64,000 nt of DNA from Apricaphanius iberus (lineage: Eukaryota; Chordata; Actinopteri; Cyprinodontiformes; Aphaniidae), in contig JAPXFQ010001945.1 of the NCBI GenBank assembly GCA_028564705.1, positions 682,001 to 746,000 of the forward strand, given 5' to 3'. How positions within the stretch are numbered: the stretch's first letter is position 1; the number at the start of each line of letters is the position of its first letter. A program made the translations under genes and the position numbers. This document shows positions 22,441 through 34,287 of this stretch, in pieces. Under the pieces are notes generated by a model that was not told the DNA's origin, ran no database searches, and was given only the letters and a program-made list of their open reading frames with translations.

Positions 22441-24129
22441 ATTAAATATGAGAAAACAAAACATGGTGCTTTGTGGAGGTTTGAGGGGGAAAAAAGTATG
22501 TTGATGAATGTACTGTCAAGTAGATGAATGAAGTATAGCTAAATGGAAAGGTACCAGTACTGCAAGCGATGCTGTGTGGAGTTCATGTCATTCCGGTTTC
22601 AAGACTTGCTCAATTTCCAGGGAAGTTATGTGGTAAATGCAAATGAAAACTGAATGTAAAAATCTGAATATAAATATAATATTTCCAACTCAGTGGATGA
22701 CTGATAAAAATAAAAAAACACCTACTCTGTTTTTTTTTCTTTTTTTTTCTTTTTTTTATAAACAAAATTAAAAATGAACAGATTTAACAGTGGAAAATGT
22801 GCAAATATAAGAACTAACTAAAGGAAGTCCTACACAGGGTCCTTTATGCTCTTTAAAGTGTAATTAGGGGTATTTCTCAGTGTCATATCTAAATACTGGA
22901 ATAAATGGATATTTATATGGCCCAATCTTGCTCAGCTCCAAATAAGGTTATATCATTTTTTTTCTATTCCAGGAAGTTCCCACCAGGCCACAATGGACGT
23001 AACAGCTCCTATCCTAGAAGAAAGAAATAGTTTTCTTTCCCCCTCTATTTTCTTGTTAGATGAGCCCTTAGTTTATGGGAATTCTTTTTTCTGGTTATCT
23101 GAAATACAAAAGTAACAAAACTTTTTGCAGCCACGCTCTTCCAGGAAGGTGGAAGAAGGCCCTCTTTGACAGTACTCACCTGAGTCAGATAAATATGAGA
23201 GATACGAAGTTTGCGTCTTTGATGTCCAAAGCCTCAAGCGTTTCACTCTCACTTCCCACAGCTTGCCGTGCGACTGCCGGTTTATCTCTCTGTATCTCTC
23301 ATCTGCTGTTTCCTTTCTGTCTTCTTCTCTGTTTTTTTTTCTGCTATCCTCACCGCAAATTCACACAGGAAGACCCAAACCAGACAAAAATAACAGAGAA
23401 ACATCACCAAATGCATGTTTTTTTCTTTAAATACTGTGACTTGCAAACAATACTCCTTTTATTTAAATTTCATTTTTATATATTTATTTAAAAAATAAAT
23501 ATCTAAAAGTGTTCAGCTCTCCCCATCATGTGATGTCTCAAAACATATTTTAGTTTAACCAATGGCCTTCCTGGTTCTTCCAATCTCTGTGGAATTTAAT
23601 CTTGAACTGTTCTGTTAAGGCCTCAAACATCGCAAGGGGAGGCCTTGCAGGAACTGAGAAGTTGGTAAGAGTTTGTAGAAAGATTACTTGGGCTAAATAC
23701 AGGCTATTGAAAAGAAAGAAAACCTGTTAAAGGCTTCCAAAGACAAGCAATAAACATATAGGAAAAAAACACAGCGGAATGATTTAGATCAAATTATATT
23801 TACGGCTTACAATGGCCCAGTGAAGGTCTGAAAATAATTCAGTTTAAGAATCTGTGTTAAGACTTGAAAACTGATCTACACAGACCATTTCTATAAAATC
23901 TAAATGATATTGAGCTATTGGGCAACATATTAAAGAGTAATGTTAGAGATTTTCTGCTGTAATTGCAGCAGATGTTACTTCTCCTATTTATTAGCTCAGA
24001 GGGTCTGATTCACATGTTCATAAAATTTGTTGAAAACATACATAACTATACTTCTACTTAACAATCATGCACTACTTTTTGTTGATTAATCATTTTAATT
24101 ATTGATCAGATATTTCATATACTGTATGT
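22441..24129. other. AT-rich sequence with weak exon-like pieces only
   Basis: Strong splice signals exist at 22972 (plus, acceptor) and 23178 (minus, CTCAG|GTGAGT), but the frames around them are short or lack a partner site. Confidence 0.3.
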
Positions 24130-24152
24130 AAGTGTGTGTGTGTGTGCGTGTT
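24130..24152. repeat. Short (GT)n run
   Basis: GT repeats with one GC interruption. Confidence 0.85.
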
Positions 24153-24445
24153 CTCATTTTATGTCACTGGCTGTTTATATATGGTGTTCTATTAAGCTAT
24201 GAAAATAATCTATCTTTGAATAAAAAACGGCAGATTTAGTCAAAACGTTCTCCAAGGGACTATTTACATCTCTGAACCACCTCAGTGAAATCCTTATAAC
24301 CTTACAGGAACTGAGAACATAGATTGCCCACCATAAATAGAAGCAATGACATAATTCAATCAGACTGGGTTTTGCATTTGTCTTCATCTGAGTAAATATG
24401 ATACCTTGGTGGTAAGGACCAAAAAAGAGTGTAAAGGGAACTCAC

Positions 24446-24522
24446 TGTCTGGCGAGGAGGGGGCTCAGTTGTTATCACAACCATAACTGAAACGTAGTGG
24501 TCTCAGAGGCATCACCATTGTG
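24446..24522 (-). other. Splice-bounded 77-base segment, possible 5' exon
   Basis: On the minus strand a very strong acceptor (CTCTTTTTTTTTTACAG) and a good donor (CAGACA|GTGAGT) enclose 77 bases. All frames have a stop if read from the acceptor, but an internal ATG opens a 13-codon frame to the donor. So it could be a first coding exon with 5' UTR, or a non-coding exon. Its phase does not match the exon at 22165-22296. Confidence 0.3.
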
Positions 24523-24529
24523 CTGTAAA

Positions 24530-26370
24530 AAAAAAAGAGGGATCTGTATCTGGTCTCACACACCATGAAAGGGAACTTGAGACATGACTTTCCAGATTTC
24601 AGCAACATAAATTATTAGAAACTTCCACATGTTTTAAGAAGATTTTGTGCAGTACACAAAAAACACAAAGTGTTAAAAAAAAAACTGGGCATGCTCAGAG
24701 ATTCCAGAGGAATTATTAGGATTAGAAGGTAGGATTCTGGCTTAACTATTATGATTCATAGCATTTTCCCAAATAATTTCCTTGGTTGGGAAATACAACT
24801 TTTTCAGTGCCTTCTTAAGTATTATGTCTTTTTTTATATTAGACTACCAGCGCTTGTGCCTTTGTTAGGGGAAGTGATCCTTTTTAACAGAAGTACGGTG
24901 ACTCGTTTCATGTTCAGTTTTGTTTCCTTTTTCCCACTTCAAATCACAATAACATTGCATGATCTTTTAGAGTAAATTAAAACCAAATCAGAAGTTGTTT
25001 TTACTTTTAGAGTAAAAACCTGGCTGTTTTGCATAAAATGTGGTCAGGTTTACTCAAGTCACGCAGGTTATGAACAACATCTGAAGGCTTTCCTGATGTG
25101 CAGCAGAATGAGTCACACTTCTCAGAGACCACAATCGATTCCTTGAATTGTTACTGAGAGAGCAAACCCCCTTGACACCCCACCCCCACCACCACCACCT
25201 CATCCCCTCCTATCTTTGTATCTATGGTGTATATTTTCCCATTCACACACTCAGAGTCCATCTCATCTCATCAGAATATCTGCTCTGGCAGAGGCTGGCC
25301 ATTCTAGGAAATGTATACCATTAAATATGCAGTATAACATTTTGTTTACCAACTATGGCGTATGAATGAAATGAAAGAGAATATATGTGACCAGTTGTAT
25401 TCTTGAATCCATAACAATTTTTTTAACTAAATGTAATATTGTGCCCATTTCTGCATTAAAAAATCTCAAACTTGCAGTTCTTCTATTCTCCATTACTCAT
25501 TACAGTGTTCCCATGTTCCTTGTGACCATTGCATTAATCTTTAAAAAAAAGATTCTTAAAGCAGCTAATTCATTTTTTAAAATAAGCTAGCTTAAAACAT
25601 AAGCACAGTCACAGAACACTCACCCCTCTCATCGGCTATCGCCCCTTGGCCACGCTGCGTTTATTTAGGAATGCAGTGCCACAGTAGACAAGAGAGCACA
25701 CAGTTCCCTCATCCATCTTTTGTTTTCTGGTGTTTTGGACAAATTCTGTTTTGTTTTTTTCCCTTCTGTGACTATGGTAGTTTGTCCTAAAGTTAAGTTA
25801 GTAGCAGCCAGTAGAACCTCTACACATGTGATCTACTGTTGCAGAATGCAGAAGCATGTAATAAGTGGAAGAGCATCATAAATGTGGAAGTGCGTTTGTC
25901 CGGTTAATTAGACGAATAGAAGGTCCAATCATTGGATTTGGACCGAGCAATGTTATTGACTGAGGTTTTTAGAGAAATGGTTCAGAATTATTATTTTTTT
26001 CCCACTTTTCTTTTTAATCTACACAAGATATTTATAGCTATACTGTGGTAAAACATCGATAAAGATGCATGAAAAATATGTTTTTAAGATAACTTGTTTT
26101 TGAAATTCAATAAAGAAGCAGCTTTAAATTGTACGACTGGTCTCCTAGCGAGGTTCTGCATGTGGGTCTGAAGACTTGACATATATCCACCAATAAGGCT
26201 TTGTCTGGCCAACAGTGCCTTACGATTCTTTACTTTAAGACTCAACTTGCAGTGTCTAAATTTACCAGTTACTTATTTCTGTAGGATAGAAAATGAGCTG
26301 TTGGTTCTTATATGGGAAAATTTAATAGAGGTAAGGATAAGGATGATTCAGTCTCAGTTTTAACATATTT
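24530..26370. other. AT-rich sequence, mostly unassigned
   Basis: A C-rich CCA tract lies near 25170-25205. A 31-base splice-bounded segment on the minus strand (25624-25654, donor GAGAGGG|GTGAGTG) ends in phase 1, which would fit the exon at 22165-22296, but it is too short to support alone. Confidence 0.3.
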
Positions 26371-26406
26371 ATTTCGAATGTATAGGGATACCTGTACATT
26401 CGAAAT
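26371..26406. repeat. Perfect 12-bp inverted repeat
   Basis: ATTTCGAATGTA (26371-26382) and TACATTCGAAAT (26395-26406) are exact reverse complements around a 12-base loop. Confidence 0.9.
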
Positions 26407-29099
26407 AACCTCTACCCCTAACAAAGTGTCTCCCTGCCTCCCTGCCTGCCTGCTTGTGTGTGTGTTATATCAGGATTATGGTAGCCAAAACAAACAACTG
26501 AGGAGTCCTTCAGCTACACCAGTTTAGGTATAAGGTCATCTTAGTCGCCAGCATAATAGAACATTCACTGGCTGCCTTTACTGTTAATTACTAATCACTA
26601 AACAGAACTAATCTTGAAATAATTTTCCTACTATAGTTCTTTCAGAAGGTAAAAGTTTGAAATCCAATTTGAGAAAGATCTTTCATCAAAGTGAATGCTA
26701 TTGATTAATGCTCATAGACATGGAATGCTGGGAGTTCTTGGTTTTGTTGGATTTAGTGAATATATACAGTACCTAAAATCATATTCTTGAATGTAGTCTC
26801 AAAAAAGATGAGTAAAATATGACAAAATTAATATTAAAACATACCTTTCTGGTCTTTTTGTTTTTTTTAAAGTATGTAAGGAGGCAGAAATGGGTATAAT
26901 CAAACGTGATTAACAGTTAACAATAATTTAGAATCAAATTGATTATGAAGTCGAGCAAGGAAAAAGAAAACTGTCTTAACTGTTTTAATTCCTAAGAAAT
27001 GCTAGAGCACCCGCAGCTTTGTCTCATTTTCTCAATTTTATTTCCTTAGAATGGATGTGGTACAAAGCAATTTGATAACACAATTGTCAGTTTCCAGTTA
27101 ATACACCAACAAAGTGTGATGTTGCAGAATATTTCAGTTCCCTTTCATCACTTAAACTAGAAGAATTATCCACTTCAACCATAACTGTGTAAAAGCTCTA
27201 AAAATGCAGCCTCACAACCACACGCGTGATTATTAACTAGCACCAGAGATTAAACCCCCAGTGATCAAAATTCTTTGAGGCTATCGGTCCTGCCGATTCA
27301 TTTTTGAATTCAATTTCAGAACAGTCTCATAGGAAGATTGTGCAACTATGTATTTTTGAGACACAGTATTTTGCAAGTTTGTGCTAGACTACAGTGCAAG
27401 TTTCTTTCTTTTTTTCTTGGGGAGTGTTGCAACAGCCATATCAGTTCAGGTCTTTTTTTATTATTTTACTTTCAAGCTTTATTTCAGCCAAAAATGAAAT
27501 GATAAAAGAGAGAAAGACCAGCCGAGAAAGCAACAAAGTATACTGTCGGCTAGACAAATAAATGTATTTTGATCAAACCTTATTCTGTGTGTGTGTGTGT
27601 GCGTGTGTGTGCGTGTGTGTGCGTGTGCGTGAGTGTGTGTGTGTGTGTGAGTGGCTGAAGGGAACAGTGATCTATCCCAGTTTACAGTTACTAGTGTGTA
27701 AATTGTGACTCAACCTGAAGCAACAGTCACTAATTGATATCTTTGTTCATTTAAATGTTTTGTGAGGAATCTTGCTGTGCTAGTTAGGTCTTTTGATCAC
27801 AGCTTGTTCTAATTTTGTATAGCCAGAATTCCTTTACCAAAAAAAAAATAAAAACTTGTCCCAAAGTAACTTACATTCATGCAAGTGTTTCTAAGCGTAT
27901 TTCATTTTTCAGACATACAAAAGGTAAAAATAACTCCCTTAACAATTGACAGGTTTTTCAAACCATCTGACTGTGAGCACTGACTTAGTTGGGGAGTGAA
28001 ATTGAGTTTCTCAAGGAATTTGAGGTGTTGTTGGTTTGTTTGAGGTTTCCACAGTACAACAGTAAACAGACGCTAATTTTAAATATATCTTAGTTTCTTT
28101 TCAAACATCGACAAAGTTTCTGCAATTTCACCGCAAGGTTCACCAGGTTCTGAGAGGTTTAACCATGCTGTTAAACCCCTTATAATGGCAGTGTCCTCAC
28201 TCAAAATTCAGTGAAAGAAAAATACTTGAACTGGCTATTTAGTTCAGCTTGGCAGAATCATGATCTGACCTTGACTGACGTGTTCACCAGCCAAAAATAT
28301 CACATTGTAATTTCTCTGCTATAAAAAGAATAGACTCTGTAAAACCCAGGCTTCCCTTTTCAACAAGTTCCTCTATTAGCCTTACGTTCGTAAGGTTATT
28401 GGTGAGACCTAATTTGTATTATCTAGAATTTGTCAAAAAACTTGGACTTTCCACTTATATGCTACAGTTGTCGTATTTCTGGACATTTATAACACTTAAT
28501 AATATGTTGGTTTATAAATGTTATGTGCAATAATAGGTTTTGATTGTTTCTTCAAACCATTTTCTTTTCACTGTGGATAGGCTAACATTTTTGTTGACTT
28601 ACCTTTACTCACATAGTTTTAAAATTATACTTACAGGTTCAAATACATACAGTACATACATTTCAAATGTTATTTGTTAGAAGTCACACCTTGTCAGGAT
28701 GCCTTTTGAACTATTTCCAAGTTTCTAGCATACATTTGGCTTCATGTTTGAGTTAATTGGTACATTTCATTAAAATGTGTTGAATTCCAGGGATAGAACT
28801 GACTTTTAGGCATTGTCTACAATCTTTTTTCTTAATAGGGTTGAATTTGGAGCTTTGTTGAATCCATTCCAGATGCTAAATATTCTGTGTACAGAGTTGT
28901 TGGAGATATTATCAAAAATGTAGCTATCTGGCTATTAATAGTCATGGGAAGGCTTATGGCAGTCAATAAGATTAATAATTTGTGGGAAATTATTATTATT
29001 CAGGGCACTACCTTGATCAGGAACTATTCTAATAGCCAATTGTCTATATCAGTCTCATAATCTGAAGGAATTAATTCTTTACAGTCTATTGACCATAAA
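26407..29099. other. AT-rich sequence with a microsatellite
   Basis: A (GT)n tract with GC interruptions lies at 27584-27650. I see no gene or recognised transposon. Confidence 0.5.
27584..27650. repeat. (GT)n microsatellite
   Basis: About 66 bases of GT with regular GCGTGT and GAGTGT variants. Confidence 0.95.
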
Positions 29100-29661
29100 C
29101 CTTGCCATATGTGTGTGTTGAACAAGAAACGACAACAGTTACTTTCCAAAAATACAAGATTTATTTACAGGAAAAAAAAAAAAAAAAAAAAAAACAGAAA
29201 AACATTTAAATCACCAAGCTAGAAAAATAAAACACTACTGATTAAAATAAATGAAAAGTTAAAATGAAAGAACACAAAACGATTAACATGCAGTAAGATG
29301 AGAAACAATTCATTCTGATATGATTCTGGAGGGATCTGGGTCCTTTAGGAACCAAAGCTTGATCTGCAGCTGCTGGAATAAAGCTGAATTAGTTCACTAA
29401 TTGTAATTCGTTTAACTAATTTAGCACAAGTGGTTTACCTCTAAACCAATAAGCAATGTAACAAAACACAAAACATTCTTTGGATTAAGAAATTGTATGT
29501 TTAAAAATCCTAGATTAGAGTAATTAACCTTTGGAGAATTATTTAATTAAAGGATTGATCACGAAAATAAAACAATCTAATTCCAATATTTTTATCAAAT
29601 AAGGGAGTTCAAACACAGCTAATGAGCTTAGTTTCTGTTCTTAATTTTCTCTGAACTGATC

Positions 29662-29801
29662 TTTTTTTTGGCCTTTATTCACAGCAGGTTGATTGTGAAG
29701 GGGAGATAGATGGACATGCGGCAAAGGACACCTGGGACGGGACTCGAACCAGGAGCGGCCGCTGGGGCGCCCGCGCTAAACACTGCGCCACGCGACACCC
29801 C
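29662..29801 (-). mobile_element. tRNA-derived SINE
   Basis: On the minus strand the head reads GTGTCGCGTGGCGCAGTG (A-box region, TGGCGCAGTGTTTAGCG) and 40 bases later GGTTCGAGTCCCGTCCC (B box), as in a tRNA gene. The body then runs to TGAATAAAGGCC and an A8 tail at 29669-29662. The internal Pol III promoter boxes look intact. Confidence 0.8.
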
Positions 29802-30832
29802 TTATTTGAACACCTTTGATGGTTTATCGATTGAATGCAGACCTGGGCCAAACACGTGGTCTTGCCCTAACGTGGGGCTCGTGGCAGCTACAGGATGATT
29901 TTTTGATCAGTTCTAGCATGTTTATTAAACATTAAACAAAGAAAATGAAGCAACTGTCTGATTGAGTAGCTAAAACTGCAGGATTTAAACAACTCTTTGT
30001 CGGGAAAAGTCTTAAAAAAAAAACATTGATTAAAACTTCAGGCCGAGGACTGGTTTACCCAAAGAAAGCAGATGAAACTTAAAAAATTAAAAATAAGAGG
30101 AAACCCCTCTAAAATTAGTTATCCTAACTAATTTGACTCTGCCCAAACAGACCTTATGGACGTTTAAAGTCCTTTAAAGTCTCATTTAAAGTTGCTGCCC
30201 GTCGATGAGGAAAGGGGGTTTTCCAGGGAGTGTTAGCCGGCAGGCTAACAAAGGATCGCTAATCTGGCTAGCAGCAGTGGAAAGCTTCTGGCTTTGGCTT
30301 CCTCATGGCTGGCTGCGTGGTGATCGACATCCACCTTTTAACAGTAACTTTTTGGAGCTCTCCAGTTCGGCATTCACCTCTTATCGGCTCGGTGGCAGCG
30401 GCTAAATGCGGATTCTGGTTGGTTCGGCTCTCGGCACACATGGCTCGGCTCCCGTTTCTCAGCAGGTGGCAGCCTGAAACTCAGAGGGGTTTCGTCAGGC
30501 TCTGGGAATAAACAACGTCTTTGTTTATCAATATTTAGGATTCATCTGGTGGTCTTTGAGTTCCAAGGAATAAGGTTGGAGATTGTCTTCTGTTGACCAC
30601 TGTGGCCGGCAGCAGCATGCGGAGCATTCTGCAGAGTTCAGTTAGAACAACGGGGTTTGTTTATCAATGATTTTCAGTCACCTGATCGGTCATCCGTCGG
30701 TGTTGGTTGAATGAGTTCCTCCTCAGACTCAGACGTGTCTCCTTCGCCTGTGAAGGAAGGTTATTTGGGTCTTGCCTGCGTCAACCCCAACCAGAAGCTG
30801 TTTGGCTAATAGCGGGCAGCTCGCTGAGCACT

Positions 30833-30843
30833 TCTATTTATAG
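30833..30843 (-). promoter_or_regulatory. TATA box on the minus strand
   Basis: CTATTTATAGG on plus reads CCTATAAATAG on minus, a full-consensus TATA element in a moderately GC-rich context. Confidence 0.5.
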
Positions 30844-30960
30844 GCTTCAGCTCCCAACTTCCTGTGGGGCTAGAGCAGAATAGTGCCACCCAATGGCTGT
30901 GTGTTACCCACCAGTGTTAATTGCTTTCTACTTTATAACAAGTTTGAGCCTCAGTGGCTC

Positions 30961-32509
30961 CTTAAAAAAAATCCTTTCCTGTCAGGGTCTTAGTTTGGAT
31001 TTTCTTGTAGACCTTGCTTAAATGTTAAGAACTACTAAGTTCTGTGAGTAAAACATTGTGATCAGATAACATTTATTCTACTAATAATACTGTCTAACAA
31101 CAGGCTGCTTAAAAATCTGCCCCCTAATCCTTGGGTCAAGCCTGAATTGCTAAAGCTGCAGTCCCCAGTCCTCTTTCATCATTGCTGGTAATTTCTGTTT
31201 CTTCATTTCTATGTGAAACACTCAAAATAAACCAAACTTGGATTTCCAGTCTGATTACCAAGAGTCTGCTTTAAAGAAAGTGATTCACCTTACTTTTTTC
31301 CTGTACATATCAGTTTGAATGGATGATCTTCGAATTTAGAAATTTTTTCCCAAAAAATATTTCTAATGATCTTTCAAATCTTTTAAGTTTTGGTCAGTCT
31401 GGTAAGTGTTTTTTTAAATAAATTTATTGGTATTCTGGGTCAGTGAAACTGCTAGCTATGGTCACTGGTGAGAAGTGGGCTTTCAAGCTCTGGAACACTA
31501 CAGTTTATGTACGTTTCTGAATAGAAATTCATTACATTTACATTTGAAGTGCAATTAAAAAATCCATCTAGTTTTGTCAGTATTTTATGGTTTATATTTG
31601 CTAGCTCAGTATGAGGGATTGCTTCAAAGTTAATGATACAAAGCTTGCAACTACCTACTGTCACTACATTTTCCTTTAGAAAGAGTGAATGCTGCAAGTT
31701 AATAACTCAATGCAGTCTGCTGGTTTTCCTTAGATGGAAAACTTTAAAACTGATTGGAATAATGATCTGAAGGATTAATTGAAATGTATCTTCAATTGAA
31801 TTGAAAAAAAGTTTTCTTGTAATCTGCATTCAGATGGCATGTTGTGAATTGACGGTATTTAAATAAACTGAATTGAATAGATTTTTTGTTTTGCTTGTTT
31901 CCTACTTAACTCAAAAATGAGGTTCAGGATGCCCTGGTCCTTTTTTTGACAGCAACTGATATTTTGTCCAAGCCACCTTAAGCCAAGGGTACACTTTTGT
32001 AAAATTATCCAAAGGTGTTGGATATAATAATGTTAATTTGTGTTACTTTTAGCACTTTGGAATTTTATGTAACATTTTGCAATATTTGTTCCCTTTGTTT
32101 TTGTATTTAACTGTGTATGCTTGTAAAAACAAATGCGATTTCATGCTCCTACCCTCTGCTTCTCCGACTTGGAAAGTGGAACTCATTGGAAAACCAGTGC
32201 AAGACCAGCTGGAATGAGAGAATACAACTTCTTTAGAGAACAGGATCTGGTTGATTCAACTCTTACAGCTTTAGAGTTAAAACTTAATTTGGCTTCTGCT
32301 GACAATGTTTACTTGTAGAACAGTTTGCTGAAGTGTTAGGCGTACACTACAGTGTTTCCTACTAGTTTTTAAAGGACTTATTGATGATTTTTCCCTTGCA
32401 CATGTTTACTTTTTTTATCAAGTTAAATATGTGTGAAAAATTACAAAAAAGAATTCTGCTGGTATCATAAACGTGACACAATAAAATTTAGTAAGTAATA
32501 TTTCTGCTT
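30961..32509. other. AT-rich sequence, nothing recognised
   Basis: Only short, low-complexity open frames are present. Confidence 0.5.
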
Positions 32510-32650
32510 TATCTGCGATGGACTACTGACCTGTCCAGAGTGTATCCCACCTCTCATCCAGCGTTTGCTGGAGATAGGCACCAGCTCCCCCAAAACCTTG
32601 CACAGTATAGACAGAATAGATAATTAATGGATGGATGGATGGATGGATAT
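32510..32650 (+). repeat. Fish LINE/SINE 3' end with (GGAT)n tail
   Basis: GCGATGGACTACTGACCTGTC, GGAGATAGGCACCAGCTCCCC and a terminal (GGAT)5 run at 32627-32648 follow the order of a very common fish non-LTR 3' end (RTE/Rex-like). The same family occurs inverted at 33170-33302. Confidence 0.75.
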
Positions 32651-33169
32651 TTGGCTTTTTGCAGTCTACACCTGACAATATCTGGAACACTTCTCTCCAT
32701 GAGCCTTTTTCCATTGAGCTGGTTCCAATGTTAGTTCAGTGCTGCAATCGAACTTGTCACCGGTTCCTTGGTTTTTCATTACCAAAGCAGCTGTTTCTTG
32801 GTTCCAAATCGGTCCCTAACCAGGCACCAACTCCTTGTTGGGCCAGAGCTGATGCTTGCTAAACACTGCTTTTACCCCCCACCAATATGGTGTCAGAGCA
32901 ATCACCACTCCGTCCTACTCACTCCCTGTCCAATTATTGTCTGCACCTGTCTCCAATCTGCCACACCTGATCCTCCTTCCATTCTGTGCATTTATTCTAG
33001 GGATGTCCTGATCTGGATCTCAAGATCGGAACAGGCTGATATTTTCAAAATTTTCAGTGATAAGAGATCAGCTATATTAGCTGATGAGTCATGAGGATGT
33101 TTACGTACGTACTTTCTAGTTACGTTTGACATCTATTTCACAATAATTCAAACCTTCATAGAGGTGCAA

Positions 33170-33302
33170 ACATCCATCCATCCATTTTCTGAACCGCTTA
33201 TTCCTCAAGGGGTCACGGGGGGGGGGCTGGTGCCTATCTCCAGCTGTCAACGGGCGAGAGGCGGGGTACACCCTGGACAGGTCGCCAGTCCATCAGAGGC
33301 GG
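33170..33302 (-). repeat. LINE/SINE 3' fragment, inverted, inside the hAT element
   Basis: CATCCATCCATTTTCTGAAC begins the fragment, and the GGGGTCACGGGG, GGCGGGGTACACCCTGGACAG and CAGTCCATC motifs follow. These are the reverse of the family described at 32510-32650. Confidence 0.8.
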
Positions 33303-33669
33303 TGCAAAAAAAGACTCTTAATTACCACAAATTGGCATAGCAGATTAAATACAATTGTAATATGGGTAAACTTCAACAAATACTTAACCGTACTTTAAAC
33401 TATATAATAAAGGCATAGAAACTCATCTTCTGGCATTTACACACAACCATAAACAAACAAAAACAGAGAAAAACTCCTTGCGCTCCCACAGTGAGGAAAA
33501 AAGCGAGACACTGAACAGCACTTTGGTATATTCAAATAGCGTTGGAATCCTATGCGGAGTTCAGGAGCATAGGATATTTCAGCTTATAGTGAAAACACCA
33601 ATAATAATACTGCTACTTACAAACTTAGAACATTGTGGGATTTCTAACACTTATTTACCCAAAAATATA

Positions 33670-33708
33670 GAGTGAATGCAATCCCATTTGGAGGGATCGC
33701 ATTCACTC
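33670..33708. repeat. 16-bp near-perfect hairpin
   Basis: GAGTGAATGCAATCCC and GGGATCGCATTCACTC pair at 15 of 16 positions around a 7-base loop, in the middle of the hAT element. Confidence 0.85.
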
Positions 33709-34287
33709 AAAGTAGAGGGCAGCATTGTGCACACCAGCATATAGCCTGTTGGAAATACAATTTTTGATATAATACTACACCAAGTAATTGTTTTGCTTTT
33801 TACTTTTGTCTGAAATATTAAACCGAAGCTTTAATTATATTTAAGATTTACAACAATAGTGGTCATGCTTATTGATGAAATTAGTCTTGTTGAAAAGTTA
33901 AGTAGATTGACTTGCTAAAAATATTTTTCAGTGTTATAAATTTCAATACTAAAGGGAAAATATGGGATCCGGACTCAAAATCGGATCGGATTTGAGGTTA
34001 AAAGAAAAAAATCGGGATCAGGAGCCCAAAATTCTGATAGGGACATCCCTAATTTATACCATTCATGCCTCTCACTCCTGGTCAGATCATTGTCATATAT
34101 GTGTTTACTGGTGTTATGCTGTGTCTCAACCTCTTGTTCGTTCGTGTACGCCTGGTGTCCTGTCTACTATTCCTGTCATCATCATCATCATAATCTTCAT
34201 CATCATCAATTAATAAACATCCTTGCACTTTACCCACATCTGTGAGTCGATCCATGCCACTTCCTGAGATGTATCCCTGACATATGG

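Larger units (their letters stand above)
29100..30960 (-). mobile_element. Minus-strand TATA-to-polyA unit, probable retroelement or transposon
   Basis: On the minus strand a textbook TATA box (CCTATAAATAG, 30833-30843) precedes a GC-richer leader, and AATAAA lies at 29165-29160, with the far end reading GTTCAACACACA. Between them, an acceptor (ACCTTCCTTCACAG, near 30750) opens a short acidic frame with SESEEEL that stops after 24 codons. A promoter-leader-polyA layout with TG...CA-like ends suggests a long LTR or a transposon body. No convincing target duplication was found, so edges are approximate. It contains a SINE at 29662-29801. Confidence 0.35.
32998..34051. mobile_element. Non-autonomous hAT element inserted in the LTR
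   Basis: Ends TAGGGATGTCCTGATC and GATAGGGACATCCCTA are inverted. Flanks are ATTTATTC (32990-32997) and ATTTATAC (34052-34059), an 8-bp duplication with one change. It carries no transposase and contains a LINE/SINE fragment. The duplication falls on the LTR's ATTTATAC promoter-like box. Confidence 0.85.
32891..34282 (+). mobile_element. Solo LTR with 5-bp target duplication, split by a hAT element
   Basis: It starts TGTCAGAGC and ends ATCCCTGACA, flanked by TATGG on both sides (32886-32890 and 34283-34287). Taking out the hAT insertion (32998-34051) leaves about 330 bases, with a GCATTTATACC promoter-like box and an AATAAA signal near 34212. TG...CA ends, 5-bp duplication and no internal coding region define a Gypsy-type solo LTR left by LTR-LTR recombination. 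Confidence 0.85.

Noticed and set aside
22973..23030. Plus-strand terminal exon-like frame after a strong acceptor (TTTTTTTTCTATTCCAG)
   Set aside because: Only 18 codons, with no upstream exon found. Such combinations occur by chance at this window size.
23180..23310. Minus-strand frame ending at CTCAG|GTGAGTACTG
   Set aside because: The donor is strong but no acceptor or start codon fits upstream, where the sequence is purine-rich.
29662..29801. A working tRNA gene on the minus strand
   Set aside because: A and B boxes are good, but the 3' part lacks an acceptor stem and runs into a SINE body with AATAAA and an A tail.
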